From an uncultured Lachnospiraceae bacterium (lineage in GTDB: Bacteria; Bacillota; Clostridia; Lachnospirales; Lachnospiraceae), in NCBI GenBank assembly GCA_947089905.1, contig CAMUMG010000008.1, positions 87,482 through 151,481 on the forward strand: 64,000 bases of DNA. The letters run 5' to 3'. Both the position numbers and the translations under genes were made by a program. Shown in pieces: positions 28,691-38,222 of the stretch. The number at the start of each line of letters is the position of its first letter. The stretch's first letter is position 1. Below the pieces are notes generated by a model. It saw only the letters and a program-made list of their open reading frames with translations, made no database searches and was not told where the DNA came from.

Positions 28691-29516
28691 ATATAGCTTT
28701 TTTTTCATGAAAGAGAGTGTAATACCGAAAACCCGCTTCTTTTAATAGTTCTTCTGCCTGCTTAAAGTTTCTGGCTACCTGTTTTGGAGAGTGGGCATCT
28801 GAACCAATCGTTATAATTTCTCCTCCTAATTTACGATAGCGTTTGAGAAGTTCTAATTTTGGATGGGGATTAGAAAGCCCATGAGCATATCCAGAGGTAT
28901 TACACTCAATTCCAATTCCCTTTTCAATCCCTTTTTTTAACCCAAGATCTACAATATCCAAATAGTCTCCTAATAGATAGTTTCGTACTCCACTTGGAAA
29001 ATAACGTACGATATAGTCAAAGTGACCATAGACTTGAAAGCCATCATAAAAATTTATGTTTTCAAGATTTGAAAGAAAATAATCATGTAAAGCTTCTTGT
29101 TCTGTTTTATTTTTCCAATACTCTGACTCATAGGGATCAATATAATTTAATACATGAGTAGAGCCAATACAAAAGTCAAAAGGATAGATCGAAAGTAATT
29201 TTTGATAATAGGATTTTGTTTTTTCTTTTTGTTCTGGTTCATTGCGAAGTCCAAGCTCTATTCCGATTTCAATATTAATTTGATTTTTATAAAACTCTTT
29301 ATAATGAGTAAGAGCAGAAAAATATCTCTCTGGATTTAATTCAAACTCCTTTTCATCAGAAGAAAGGGGTTGATGAGAAGGATAATCATAGTCCATATGA
29401 TCAGTAATACAACAGTGTTTCAGTCCATTTAAAATAGCGGCTTCAATCATGGACTTGACACTGGCATGAGAATCAGTAGAAAATGAAGTGTGCATATGAT
29501 AATCTGCTTGTATCAT
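28677..29516 (-). CDS. hisJ: PHP-family histidinol-phosphatase (HisK/HisJ type)
   Basis: A 279-residue metal-dependent phosphoesterase. PHP motifs are in order: DYHMHTSFSTDSHA (motif 1, H-x-H), CITDHMDYDYP (motif 2), the ELGLRNE region, CIGSTHVL (motif 3) and ITIGSDAHSPKQVARNF (motif 4). It is a monofunctional Firmicutes-type enzyme dephosphorylating L-histidinol-phosphate. No other his genes are near, and relatives can act on other phosphoesters. AAGGAG lies upstream of the ATG. It is probably co-transcribed with rqcH, which ends 22 bases upstream of its start. Confidence 0.87.
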   Translation of the reverse strand: MIQADYHMHTSFSTDSHASVKSMIEAAILNGLKHCCITDHMDYDYPSHQPLSSDEKEFELNPERYFSALTHYKEFYKNQINIEIGIELGLRNEPEQKEKTKSYYQKLLSIYPFDFCIGSTHVLNYIDPYESEYWKNKTEQEALHDYFLSNLENINFYDGFQVYGHFDYIVRYFPSGVRNYLLGDYLDIVDLGLKKGIEKGIGIECNTSGYAHGLSNPHPKLELLKRYRKLGGEIITIGSDAHSPKQVARNFKQAEELLKEAGFRYYTLFHEKKAIFIPF

Positions 29517-29538
29517 AGGTAAGTTCTCCTTTTAATTT

Positions 29539-31314
29539 TTAATCGCTAATCAAAGTTAAATCTGAAATGTCTGGTTTAACAACAAGCGAATAATTCGTAT
29601 AATAGACAACAAAACCGGGTTTGGAACCATTTGGCTTTTTCACATTCTTTCGTTCTAAATAATCGATTTCTACTTTATCACTAGCTCTGTTTTTTGAATA
29701 ATATGCTGCCAATGCACCTGCTTCTTCAAAAACTCGATCAGGAAGAGAGTCTCCTTCCAATTTGACTATAACATGAGAGCCGGGAATTCCTTTAGCGTGA
29801 AACCACCAGTCTGTACCATTAGCAAAATGAAAAGTAAGTTCATCATTTTGGAAATTATTTTTTCCTACATACATATGATATCCGTCAGAGGAGAGGTAAT
29901 GAAGAGGACGACTTGTGACTTTTACCTTTTTTTCTTTCTTTTTTCCTGAATGAAGAGAAGTATTTTTGTCATGGCGTTTCATATAGCCATATTCAATTAA
30001 TTCTTCCTTTATCTGTGTGAGATCTTCTTCCTTTTGTGCAATCTCTAGGGCTGTCCGAATAGAGTCTAAATGTTCTAACTCTGATTTTGTTTCTACGATT
30101 AAAGAGGATAAGGCTTCATAGGTTCGCTTTAATTTACTGTATTTTTCAAAATATTTTTTGGCATTTTCCATTGGTGTAAGAGTTGGATCAAGTGGAATAG
30201 TAATATCTGTTCCATCATAGTAATTGACGGTTTTTAATTCTTTTTCGCCCAGTGTAATCTGATAGCCATAAGTCGTTAAAAGTTCTCCATAGATTCTATA
30301 TTTTTCCCGCTTTTGTGTATCTTTTAACTGTTTTAATTGCAGATCATATTTTTTTGAATCTCGTTCAATAACATTAGATACTACTCTTCTAAGATCGGCA
30401 GATTTTTGACGGATACGGGTAATTTTATCTTTAACAGCATAAAATTGTTCTAATAATTCACTGATAGAAGAAAAGGATACAATCGTTAAAGCAGGATCTT
30501 CCTGATAACAAGTTAGACAGACACAAGAAAATTCTAAAGGTTCTTTATCACGATAAATAATATTAGGAGTAAATTGTTGATTATTAATTTGTTCCATGAA
30601 ACGGGTTAAACATCCATATAGATGTTGTTTTGCAGACTCATTTAAAGCACTTACAGATTCTTGAGCATCCATACCAGCACGATAACAAAGTTCATTAGCA
30701 ATAAGTGGACTAAGACCTGTAAGAGAAGAATAAAGTCCTTTTTCTAAAGGGAATGGATTTTTTTGTATACCAAGACAGAAATCTTCATAGCTGATAGAAA
30801 GAGGATTTTTCTTTTCTTCTGCCTTTGGAATAAACCATGTACGACCAGGTAGGACTTCTCTGACAGAACTGACAAAACCAGATATATGTTTAATACTATC
30901 AATAATAGTGAAAGTACTATCACAAAAGATAATATTACTGTGTTTTCCCATGATTTCTACTATAAGATACTTTTTACACAGATCTCCCAATTCATCGAGA
31001 TGTTCAATTTCAAATTGAATCACTCGTTCTAGTCCTGGCTGTATAATCTGAAGAATTCTTGCACTATTTAAATATTTTCTTAGAAGCATACAAAAATTGG
31101 GAGCTGTCATAGGATTAGGGCGGTTTTGATCTGTTAAATAGATCAAAGGCAGAGCAGCTCCAGCAGAGATAAATAATTTATAAGAATCATAATTTTTTAT
31201 AGTCAGAACTAATTCATCTTTTTCGGGTTGACTAATTTTTAAAATCCGTCCTCCGATTAACTTTTGTCGTAGTTCAGACACGATATTTGCAATTACAATA
31301 CCATCGAACGCCAT
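29539..31314 (-). CDS. rqcH: Rqc2/RqcH homolog, NFACT-family ribosome quality control protein
   Basis: A 591-residue NFACT protein, formerly called fibronectin-binding (FbpA). The N-terminal MAFDGIVIANIVSELRQKLIGGRI and FCMLLRKYLNSARI belong to NFACT-N. A long central coiled coil (about 300-440) follows, and WWFHAKGIPGSHVIVKL with SKVEID-like basic/acidic blocks marks NFACT-R. Family knowledge: RqcH binds obstructed 50S subunits and directs alanine tailing of stalled peptides. Length is normal. It has its own minus-strand promoter at 31358-31386. Confidence 0.94.
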   Translation of the reverse strand: MAFDGIVIANIVSELRQKLIGGRILKISQPEKDELVLTIKNYDSYKLFISAGAALPLIYLTDQNRPNPMTAPNFCMLLRKYLNSARILQIIQPGLERVIQFEIEHLDELGDLCKKYLIVEIMGKHSNIIFCDSTFTIIDSIKHISGFVSSVREVLPGRTWFIPKAEEKKNPLSISYEDFCLGIQKNPFPLEKGLYSSLTGLSPLIANELCYRAGMDAQESVSALNESAKQHLYGCLTRFMEQINNQQFTPNIIYRDKEPLEFSCVCLTCYQEDPALTIVSFSSISELLEQFYAVKDKITRIRQKSADLRRVVSNVIERDSKKYDLQLKQLKDTQKREKYRIYGELLTTYGYQITLGEKELKTVNYYDGTDITIPLDPTLTPMENAKKYFEKYSKLKRTYEALSSLIVETKSELEHLDSIRTALEIAQKEEDLTQIKEELIEYGYMKRHDKNTSLHSGKKKEKKVKVTSRPLHYLSSDGYHMYVGKNNFQNDELTFHFANGTDWWFHAKGIPGSHVIVKLEGDSLPDRVFEEAGALAAYYSKNRASDKVEIDYLERKNVKKPNGSKPGFVVYYTNYSLVVKPDISDLTLISD

Positions 31315-31357
31315 AAGTTAGACTTCCTTTCCGATTAAATTTTTACTGATGTCCTTT

Positions 31358-31386
31358 AGTATAACAGGAAATAAAAAGAATAACAA
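31358..31386 (-). promoter_or_regulatory. Sigma-A promoter for rqcH
   Basis: On the minus strand, TTGTTA (31381-31386) and TATACT (31358-31363) are separated by exactly 17 bases. The -10 is 44 bases upstream of the rqcH start. Confidence 0.7.
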
Positions 31387-31486
31387 TCTTTTTTGAATTT
31401 ATTGTTTGCTATAACACAAAAGTTGATTTATAATAAAGAAAAAAGATAAAAACAAACAAATTTAATAATTTTTAATGATGTATTAT

Positions 31487-31515
31487 TTGACAAGCCTGTG
31501 GGGAAAACATATAAT
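31487..31515 (+). promoter_or_regulatory. Consensus sigma-A promoter for the rhomboid-like gene and pyk
   Basis: TTGACA (31487-31492) and TATAAT (31510-31515) with a 17-base spacer, a perfect consensus. Between it and the ATG is a short hairpin (ATTTTTCTC at about 31525 pairing with GAGAAAAAT at about 31543). Confidence 0.87.
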
Positions 31516-31573
31516 AGAATTTGAATTTTTCTCCTGTAGAAGAGAAAAATAGAAATGGAGGTGAAAAAGATCA

Positions 31574-32488
31574 ATGAATAAATTTCTGCATAAGATGGAG
31601 AGAAAGTTTGGACGATATGCCATTCAAAATCTTTCTTTAGCACTGATTTTGTGTTATGGGGCAGGATATCTTATCAAAATTTTAAATCCAGCTTTTTTAA
31701 ATTATCTTACCCTAAATCCCTATCAGATTCTACATGGACAGATCTGGAGGCTTGTCACATGGATTATGATTCCACCTTCGGAATTGAATCTATTCACATT
31801 ATTTATGTTGTATTTTTATTATTCCATTGGAACAAATTTAGAGAGAACATGGGGAGCATTTCGTTATAATGTATATTTGTTTTCTGGAATGATATTTACA
31901 GTTTTGGGAAGTTTTATATTGTATGCTATTTTAAATGTTCAGGATGCACAAATTATTCAACAAATGGGAGCAGAAGGTTATTTTGGAACCTTGGGAAGAA
32001 TCTATTTTGCACAGTTTAGTACGTATTATGTCAATATGTCAATCTTTTTGGCATTTGCTGCTACATTTCCAAATGTCCAGGTTTTATTAATGTTTATTAT
32101 TCCAATTAAGATTAAGGTTTTAGGTATTATCTATGCTGTCATGTTAATCTATGAATTGGTTATTTCGAACCTTCCAATTCGAGTAATTATTTTAGCATCT
32201 CTGTTTAATTTTATTGTATTCTTTTTTACAACAAGAAATTATAAGCAGATTTCACCGAAAGAAATACACCGAAAGAGAGCTTTTAAACAGGCTGTTCGTC
32301 ATACTGGAATGGAAAATGTAACTCAAGTAGGAGGTAAAACTGTAGTAACAAGACATAAATGTGCAATCTGCGGTAGAACAGAGTTAGATGATGACACATT
32401 AGAATTTCGATTTTGTTCTAAATGTGAAGGGAATTATGAATATTGTATGGATCATCTGTATACCCATGAACATGTACACAAAAGGTAA
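31574..32488 (+). CDS. Rhomboid-like membrane protein without protease motif, with C-terminal zinc-binding tail
   Basis: A 304-residue protein with about six helices between residues 20 and 220. NPYQILHGQIWRLVTWIMIPP and LERTWGAFRYNVYLFSG are typical of the rhomboid/Derlin-like fold. The catalytic GxSG motif is absent; the equivalent segment reads YFGTLGRIYFAQFS, so it is probably not a protease. The C-terminal ~45 residues contain CAICGRTELDDD, FCSKCEGNYEYCMDHL and HEHVH, a likely zinc ribbon facing the cytoplasm. It is expressed from a consensus promoter and followed 23 bases on by pyk. Function is unknown; a chaperone or adaptor role is inference. Confidence 0.82.
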   Translation: MNKFLHKMERKFGRYAIQNLSLALILCYGAGYLIKILNPAFLNYLTLNPYQILHGQIWRLVTWIMIPPSELNLFTLFMLYFYYSIGTNLERTWGAFRYNVYLFSGMIFTVLGSFILYAILNVQDAQIIQQMGAEGYFGTLGRIYFAQFSTYYVNMSIFLAFAATFPNVQVLLMFIIPIKIKVLGIIYAVMLIYELVISNLPIRVIILASLFNFIVFFFTTRNYKQISPKEIHRKRAFKQAVRHTGMENVTQVGGKTVVTRHKCAICGRTELDDDTLEFRFCSKCEGNYEYCMDHLYTHEHVHKR

Positions 32489-32511
32489 CAGAGATCGGAT
32501 TAGGAGAAAAA

Positions 32512-33951
32512 ATGGAGTCAATGAAAAAGAAAACAAAGATTGTCTGTACACTTGGCCCTTCTACAGCTTCTGAAGAAGTTTTAAGAAAATTGATTGAGAA
32601 TGGGATGGATGTTGCCAGAATGAATTTTTCACATGGAGATCATGAAAGCCATGGAGAAGAAATTCGGAAGATTAAAAAATTAAGACAAGAGATGAATGTT
32701 CCAGTTGCGATTCTTTTAGATACAAAAGGACCAGAAATACGAACTGGACTTGCAAAAGATGAAAAACCATATACATTAGTAAAAGGCAATCAAGTTACAA
32801 TCACAACAAGAGATGTTGTATGTGATAGCAAAACAATTAGTGTTACGTACGAAGACCTACCAAAGGATGTAAGTGTAGGAGGAACCATTTTAATTTCGGA
32901 TGGATTGATTGAATTAAAGATTCTGTCTATTGAGGGAACAGAAATTTTGTGCGAAGTATTAAATGGAGGAGAATTAAGCAGCAGAAAGGGAGTGAATGTC
33001 CCAAATGTAAAACTAAATCTTCCTGCAATTACAAATCAGGATAGAGAGGATATTATTTTTGGAATTAATGAAGGAGTAGATTTTATTGCTGCTTCCTTTA
33101 TCCGTAATGCAGAGGCGATTCGAGAGATCCGTAAAATTTTAAAAGAAAGTAATTCCGATATTGCAATCATTGCCAAGATTGAAAATATGGAGGGTGTAGA
33201 GAATTTAGATGAAATTATTGCTGAGTCAGATGGAATTATGGTGGCAAGAGGGGATCTAGGTGTAGAAGTAGAGACACAAAGACTCCCATTTTTACAAAAG
33301 ACTATGATTGAAAAATGTAATGCAGCATTTAAGTTAGTTATTACAGCAACACAGATGTTAGATTCTATGATTCGCAATCCAAGACCAACTAGAGCAGAAG
33401 TGTCCGATGTTGCTAATGCGATTTATGATGGAACAGATGCAATCATGTTATCAGGAGAAACCGCTGCGGGAAAATATCCAATTGAAGCAGTAAAGATGAT
33501 GGCAGAGATTGCAATAGAAACAGAACAACATTTAGAATATACGTCATTAAGTAAAGCAAGAATGATAAGTACCATTAAACAAAAAGAGGCGGTATCTTCA
33601 GCAATTAGTTACTCCGCAGTTGCTACAGCACAGCGACTTGGTGCGAAATTAATTATTGCTTCTAGTTTTTCTGGATATACAACAAGAGTAGTTTCCAAAT
33701 TTAAACCGGCTGCAAATATTATCGGATTATCTCCTCTTGATCGCACTCTTTACAAAATGCAGCTTTATTGGGGAGTAAAACCTGTTAAGGTACAGGAAGT
33801 TAATTCCACCGATCAACTTTTAGAAGAAGCAGTAAAAACAGTAAAGGATCATGAACTTGCAAAAGAAGGGGATATTTTAATTTTGACAGCAGGAGTTCCA
33901 GCCGGAAAAACAGGTGTTACAAATATGATTAAGGCGGTTACTGTAGAGTAA
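32512..33951 (+). CDS. pyk: Pyruvate kinase
   Basis: A 479-residue glycolytic enzyme converting PEP and ADP to pyruvate and ATP. It has KTKIVCTLGPSTAS at the start, MDVARMNFSHGDHE, the active-site IAKIENMEGVENLDEIIAESDGIMVARGDLG region, TATQMLDSMIRNPRPTRAEV and a C-terminal allosteric domain ending at ILTAGVPAGKTGVTN. It lacks the extra PEP-utiliser domain of some Bacillus enzymes. AGGAG lies five bases before the ATG. It probably shares the promoter of the rhomboid-like gene. Confidence 0.97.
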   Translation: MESMKKKTKIVCTLGPSTASEEVLRKLIENGMDVARMNFSHGDHESHGEEIRKIKKLRQEMNVPVAILLDTKGPEIRTGLAKDEKPYTLVKGNQVTITTRDVVCDSKTISVTYEDLPKDVSVGGTILISDGLIELKILSIEGTEILCEVLNGGELSSRKGVNVPNVKLNLPAITNQDREDIIFGINEGVDFIAASFIRNAEAIREIRKILKESNSDIAIIAKIENMEGVENLDEIIAESDGIMVARGDLGVEVETQRLPFLQKTMIEKCNAAFKLVITATQMLDSMIRNPRPTRAEVSDVANAIYDGTDAIMLSGETAAGKYPIEAVKMMAEIAIETEQHLEYTSLSKARMISTIKQKEAVSSAISYSAVATAQRLGAKLIIASSFSGYTTRVVSKFKPAANIIGLSPLDRTLYKMQLYWGVKPVKVQEVNSTDQLLEEAVKTVKDHELAKEGDILILTAGVPAGKTGVTNMIKAVTVE

Positions 33952-33963
33952 GAGGATGAGGAC

Positions 33964-35181
33964 ATGAGTTGGCTATTATTAGCAGACGGAAAGGAGTTTA
34001 TAAGGGGAAAGTGGAAAATGGGATGTCTGTTTTTGCTGTTTTTTGCAGTATTTACAGGCATTTCATTATATGTGTTTACCTTATCGGACAAAGAAAATCA
34101 AAAATTAGAGAGAATTCAAATAGGAATTGTTAATTATGATACTTCCGAATATTCAAAACTGCTTTTAAGCTTTTTTGATGGTAATGAGGCAGTTCAAAAT
34201 TATGTAGAAATTCAACATGGAACAAAAGAAGAATTAGAAACACTTCTTTTACAAAATAAATTGCAGGTATTGTTAATTGTACCAGAAAACTTTGTACAAG
34301 ACATGATAAAGATTGAAAATACCCCTCTACAGATTTTATTAAATATTGAAGATAAGACAAAAGCTCTTTTAATGAAAAATCTGCTAGAAGGATATGAAAA
34401 GTTTGTTTCCGCGGTAGAAATTAATTGTGTTACACTATATGAGGTTATGGAACAAGATGGTCTGCCAAGAGATTTAATTGATAGGAAAAATGTCGAAATC
34501 TCATTAGCATTAATTACTACTATAGTAAATAAAAATGATCTATTTACTCACTTGGAGGTAAATAACTTAAAACGGATTCCATTGGTTATATTTTACCTTC
34601 ATGTAATTTTTCTATTACTTACAATGTATTTGGCAGCAGGATGCGGAGAAAAAATTTTGCGAGAACAAAGAACAGGACTTTTTGCTAGGCTTTTGAGCAC
34701 AGGCATAGTGCCCTCCCTCTTTTATTTAGAAAAAAGTTTACTATTTATGATTGTTTCTTTTGTTCCAGGATTTTTTTATTATTTTACACAATTTGTACTA
34801 TCGAAAGGAACTTTTCCAATAGAGGGATTTTTACTTTGGATTGTAGTAGCACTTTTTTTTAGTGTATTTAGCTTTTTTTTAAGTGGTTTTTTTAAAAGTG
34901 GGCAACAATACCTAACGGCATTTTATCTTATTGTTTTCTTTTTGACTGTTTTAGGTGGTGGAATTATTCCGTTTTTATATCTGCCAGAGTCAATGGCAAA
35001 AATTGCAGAAAAGACACCACTATACTGGATTGTAAAACAGATGAATTCCTTGGTATTAGGAGAGGTGCCAGTTGAATTTTGGAACGTAGTCAAAGTTTTA
35101 TTGGTAGGCAGTATACTGTTTTGGTTTGCTGGAATAGCACTACAAAAAGGAAAGGGGAGAAAAAGTTATGAAGAACTCTAA
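33964..35181 (+). CDS. ABC-2 type transporter permease (first of pair)
   Basis: A 405-residue protein. One N-terminal helix (about 18-38) is followed by a ~170-residue extracytoplasmic domain and five or six C-terminal helices (about 205-395), the classic ABC2_membrane_3 topology. GIVNYDTSEYSKLLLSFFDG is the usual extracytoplasmic opening; LREQRTGLFARLLSTGIVPSLFYLEK is the cytoplasmic coupling segment. It overlaps the next permease by 14 bases, so the two probably form a heterodimer. No ATPase gene is adjacent. The substrate is unknown. Confidence 0.82.
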   Translation: MSWLLLADGKEFIRGKWKMGCLFLLFFAVFTGISLYVFTLSDKENQKLERIQIGIVNYDTSEYSKLLLSFFDGNEAVQNYVEIQHGTKEELETLLLQNKLQVLLIVPENFVQDMIKIENTPLQILLNIEDKTKALLMKNLLEGYEKFVSAVEINCVTLYEVMEQDGLPRDLIDRKNVEISLALITTIVNKNDLFTHLEVNNLKRIPLVIFYLHVIFLLLTMYLAAGCGEKILREQRTGLFARLLSTGIVPSLFYLEKSLLFMIVSFVPGFFYYFTQFVLSKGTFPIEGFLLWIVVALFFSVFSFFLSGFFKSGQQYLTAFYLIVFFLTVLGGGIIPFLYLPESMAKIAEKTPLYWIVKQMNSLVLGEVPVEFWNVVKVLLVGSILFWFAGIALQKGKGRKSYEEL

Positions 35182-36310
35182 ACTTTTTTGGTTTTTTTAT
35201 GATTTTTTCCTTCAGATGCAGTTACGACTGCGGCTTTTTGTAAGAAATCGAATGATATGTGCAGTGATTTTTCTAGCAGCAATCAGTTTTTTTCTTTTGA
35301 TTCGTGATTTTAATATACAGGCACAAAATAGAGCGGCCATTCCAATTGGAGTGGTAAATGAGGATCAAATAGATTATATGCCAACAAAAGCCTCTATACA
35401 ATTACTTCATGGTCTATCAGAAAGTTCATCTCTTTTCGTTTATGAAGGAACACAAAAAGAGTTAGAAGAATTATTGTATGATGGATATATCAACTGTATC
35501 TTTGTAATAGAACAAGGATATGAAAAGAGACTATTATCAGGGGAAACAAAAGAATTGATCACCGTTTATGAAGGACAAGATGACTCACTAGCAATGATTA
35601 TTTCAGATATAGTAGCAGGTGAGATGATGTATCAGATCTGTCTTGCAAAAGGAATTCAGATCTATCAAAATATTCCACCAGGGGAAATCGGAAAACATAG
35701 TTATAAAGAGTATCAAGAATATGCGAAAGAACTATTAGAGTCTGAAAAATTTGACTATTCCTTTTCTATTACATATGTAGATACTGGACAAATAGTTCAG
35801 GAAAAAAAGGAATTGAATAATAGTTTGTTATATCGACAAATCCTTGCAGGGATTGCAGCAATGTTTTATTCTTTTGTAATTTTATCTGTATTTTATCAGA
35901 TAGTAAAAGAAAAGGAACAAGGATTATGGATACGCAGAAAGCTGACAAAAATGCAGGACATGGCACAGAATTTAGGAGATCTTTGTTCAGCAGAGGTATT
36001 ATTGTCAGGACTAAGTGCTATTTTTTCTTTTTGTATTGCTTTTTATTTAGATAAAATGTCTATTTTTTTCAGTCTATGGTTAAGTTCTATGTTTTATAAT
36101 TTAGTCGTTGGAATTCTTTTTTTATTGCTTGCAAGAAAGATTCATCAAGCATCTTTATATCAGCTTATAGGAATAAGTTTTGTTGCAGTTTTTGGAGTTG
36201 CAGGTTTTTGTACTATGATAGAGGAAATTTTAATTCCAAAAATAAATTTGCTTCATTTAATTCCAAATACATGGTTAATTAAAAGGATAGGAGAGCAACT
36301 TTTATCATAA
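35168..36310 (+). CDS. ABC-2 type transporter permease (second of pair)
   Basis: A 380-residue homolog of the preceding permease with the same layout: N-terminal helix (about 30-48), extracytoplasmic domain opening with IPIGVVNEDQIDYMPTKASI, then a cluster of helices from about residue 220. The coupling segment is KEKEQGLWIRRKLTKMQDMAQN. Translation is probably coupled to the first permease. The ATP-binding partner must be encoded elsewhere, or the complex uses a shared ATPase. Confidence 0.8.
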   Translation: MKNSKLFWFFYDFFLQMQLRLRLFVRNRMICAVIFLAAISFFLLIRDFNIQAQNRAAIPIGVVNEDQIDYMPTKASIQLLHGLSESSSLFVYEGTQKELEELLYDGYINCIFVIEQGYEKRLLSGETKELITVYEGQDDSLAMIISDIVAGEMMYQICLAKGIQIYQNIPPGEIGKHSYKEYQEYAKELLESEKFDYSFSITYVDTGQIVQEKKELNNSLLYRQILAGIAAMFYSFVILSVFYQIVKEKEQGLWIRRKLTKMQDMAQNLGDLCSAEVLLSGLSAIFSFCIAFYLDKMSIFFSLWLSSMFYNLVVGILFLLLARKIHQASLYQLIGISFVAVFGVAGFCTMIEEILIPKINLLHLIPNTWLIKRIGEQLLS

Positions 36311-36327
36311 TTGTCTAGGAGGATATT

Positions 36328-37746
36328 ATGGAATCTGAACGAAAGCTAGAGAGGGCATTAAAAAGTGGAAAAGATTTAGAACAGTATCTGCCAGCTTTTT
36401 TACAAGAATGTGCATCGACAAATCAGATGTATGCAGGAATGAGTTTTATTATACATTATTATAATCTCTATGAAGCTATGTTGGATAAAGAATGGACTTT
36501 AGAAAAAGAAAAAAAAGAATATATCACAAAGTTAAATCATTTGATTTTAGAAAATTTATTAGAAACTTTTGATGGAGACAAAAGAGAGAGTGCAATAAAA
36601 ACAATTCATCAAATACGAATAGAGATTACAAAGAGAATGCAGATTTTAACGACCTATACAGATCGTTTTTTACTTTATGAATATGTTTTAAATCGTTTGG
36701 AATTAAGATTTGAAGATCATTTAGAAGAAATTGATGACGAAACTTTTTCACAAGAGTTATTAAAATATATTTTTGATACGAAAGATAATGTAGTGATTAA
36801 TAGAAAGATTCAAGAGATGCTCTCCCAACTTCCAGTACGTATGACAAAGGGAAGATTTTTTGATCTATTAAGGGGAAGTCTTTCAATCTACTTGGAAATG
36901 GATATAGATGCAGTAGAAGATTATATTTATATGCTTCGATGTGCGGCAGGTATTTATTATGTAAAAGAGGAAGAAGAATATTATTCATCATTAAGCAAAA
37001 CACTTAGTTTGTTTAAAATGGAAGATTATAGGGAATTATCTAAAGAGAATTATGAACTACTTTCACAAGAACTAAAAATGGCAGTAGAACAGGTTACAAA
37101 GGAAACGGACTTTTATTATAATTTACAGGAATTATGTAATGTATTTTATGCTCTTTTATTAAATTATCCATATGCTTCTGCAAAAGCTTTACAGATGTTA
37201 CAGGAACTTCTTCCTGTAATAAAAGAAATTATAACTGAATTTGAACAGGAAACTTTCAAAAAGGTAGAAGAAAAAACGGTAGAATTATTTGAAAAGACAG
37301 AAGGAAAGTTAGAGGACTTAGCTCAGTTAATATTAAAACAGCAAGGAATTTTAAATGAGATCAAAGAAAGCCATATCTCAAAAGTAAATTCTATGATGTT
37401 AGGACAATTATTGGAATGTCTTTTACTTTCCGAGAAGTTATTATCCAATAGTCTTTTTATTGAATTGGATACAAAAGAAAATGTTCAACCGAAAAAGGCA
37501 GATAGAGAGTATTTAGAACAGCGGATAAAAGAAATTTCTGAAGAATTTGCACAGAAATTAAAGGAACAACCACAGATTTTAAACCGTGCGATGATGGCGA
37601 GAGTTTTAAAGGAAATGCCAGTATTTTTTCAAGATCAAAAAGAGGTATTAGATTATATTAAAACCTCTCTTTCTAGTTGTAGAGATCGGGAGGAAAAGAT
37701 AGCTAGTATTCGACTGATGAAAGAATTGATGAAAGAAGGAGTTTAA
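36328..37746 (+). CDS. Hypothetical alpha-helical protein
   Basis: A 472-residue acidic protein with an AGGAGG site before the ATG. I do not recognise a family. It is almost wholly helical by composition and has no signal peptide, membrane helix, nucleotide motif or Cys cluster. Possible coiled-coil stretches occur around residues 45-70 and 300-345 (EEKTVELFEKTEGKLEDLAQLI). It follows the ABC-2 permeases by 17 bases, so it may be their cytoplasmic partner; this is inference from position. Confidence 0.7.
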   Translation: MESERKLERALKSGKDLEQYLPAFLQECASTNQMYAGMSFIIHYYNLYEAMLDKEWTLEKEKKEYITKLNHLILENLLETFDGDKRESAIKTIHQIRIEITKRMQILTTYTDRFLLYEYVLNRLELRFEDHLEEIDDETFSQELLKYIFDTKDNVVINRKIQEMLSQLPVRMTKGRFFDLLRGSLSIYLEMDIDAVEDYIYMLRCAAGIYYVKEEEEYYSSLSKTLSLFKMEDYRELSKENYELLSQELKMAVEQVTKETDFYYNLQELCNVFYALLLNYPYASAKALQMLQELLPVIKEIITEFEQETFKKVEEKTVELFEKTEGKLEDLAQLILKQQGILNEIKESHISKVNSMMLGQLLECLLLSEKLLSNSLFIELDTKENVQPKKADREYLEQRIKEISEEFAQKLKEQPQILNRAMMARVLKEMPVFFQDQKEVLDYIKTSLSSCRDREEKIASIRLMKELMKEGV

Positions 37747-37761
37747 AAATCAGAATTTTTA

Positions 37762-37770
37762 TGGTATAAT
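37762..37770 (+). promoter_or_regulatory. Extended -10 promoter
   Basis: TGGTATAAT (37762-37770) is an extended -10 element with no clear -35. It lies in the 137-base gap before the next small gene. Confidence 0.5.
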
Positions 37771-37883
37771 TTTTATAGAGATTATACTTGTACCTAGCTT
37801 TTAACAAGAAAAATACAAAGATAAGAAAGTATATGATAAAAAAGTAGAAAGGAGAGGCAAAATATTCAAAAATAAAGATAAGA

Positions 37884-38192
37884 ATGATTATTTGGAGTGA
37901 AAATTTAATTTTAGGAGAAACAATAAAAAAGAAACATCGAAAAGTGATCCATGCGATCAATAAAGGGCGCTGGATTTCTGGAGTCTATCTGATTGCATAT
38001 CCGTCTAATCCAAAGAATTTACTGGATCTGATTCCAGCAAAGGAACTTTTATTTCCGATCTATAAACGCAGTGAGATACATATCCTTGGACTAGCGAACG
38101 GAAAAAAGGAGGCGGAGCGGGTAGCAGCCGAAATGATTAAAGAGGTTTATCAAAAGACGGGCGGATTTCGGATAAGGGACTATTTTGGCTAG
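37884..38192 (+). CDS. Conserved hypothetical small protein
   Basis: A 102-residue soluble alpha/beta protein. The pattern NKGRWISGVYLIAYPSNPKNLLDLIPA, then IHILGLANGKKEAERVAAEMI and a final TGGFRIRDYFG resembles uncharacterised Lachnospiraceae proteins encoded beside the sporulation-linked DUF2953/GerW pair. The ATG at 37884 lacks a close ribosome binding site; AAAGGAGAG lies ~30 bases upstream, so the start is uncertain. It is followed 30 bases on by the DUF2953 gene, and local G+C is a little higher than in neighbours. Function is unknown. Confidence 0.68.
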   Translation: MIIWSENLILGETIKKKHRKVIHAINKGRWISGVYLIAYPSNPKNLLDLIPAKELLFPIYKRSEIHILGLANGKKEAERVAAEMIKEVYQKTGGFRIRDYFG

Positions 38193-38222
38193 AGACCGCA
38201 GAAAGGTTATGGAAAGGCGGAA

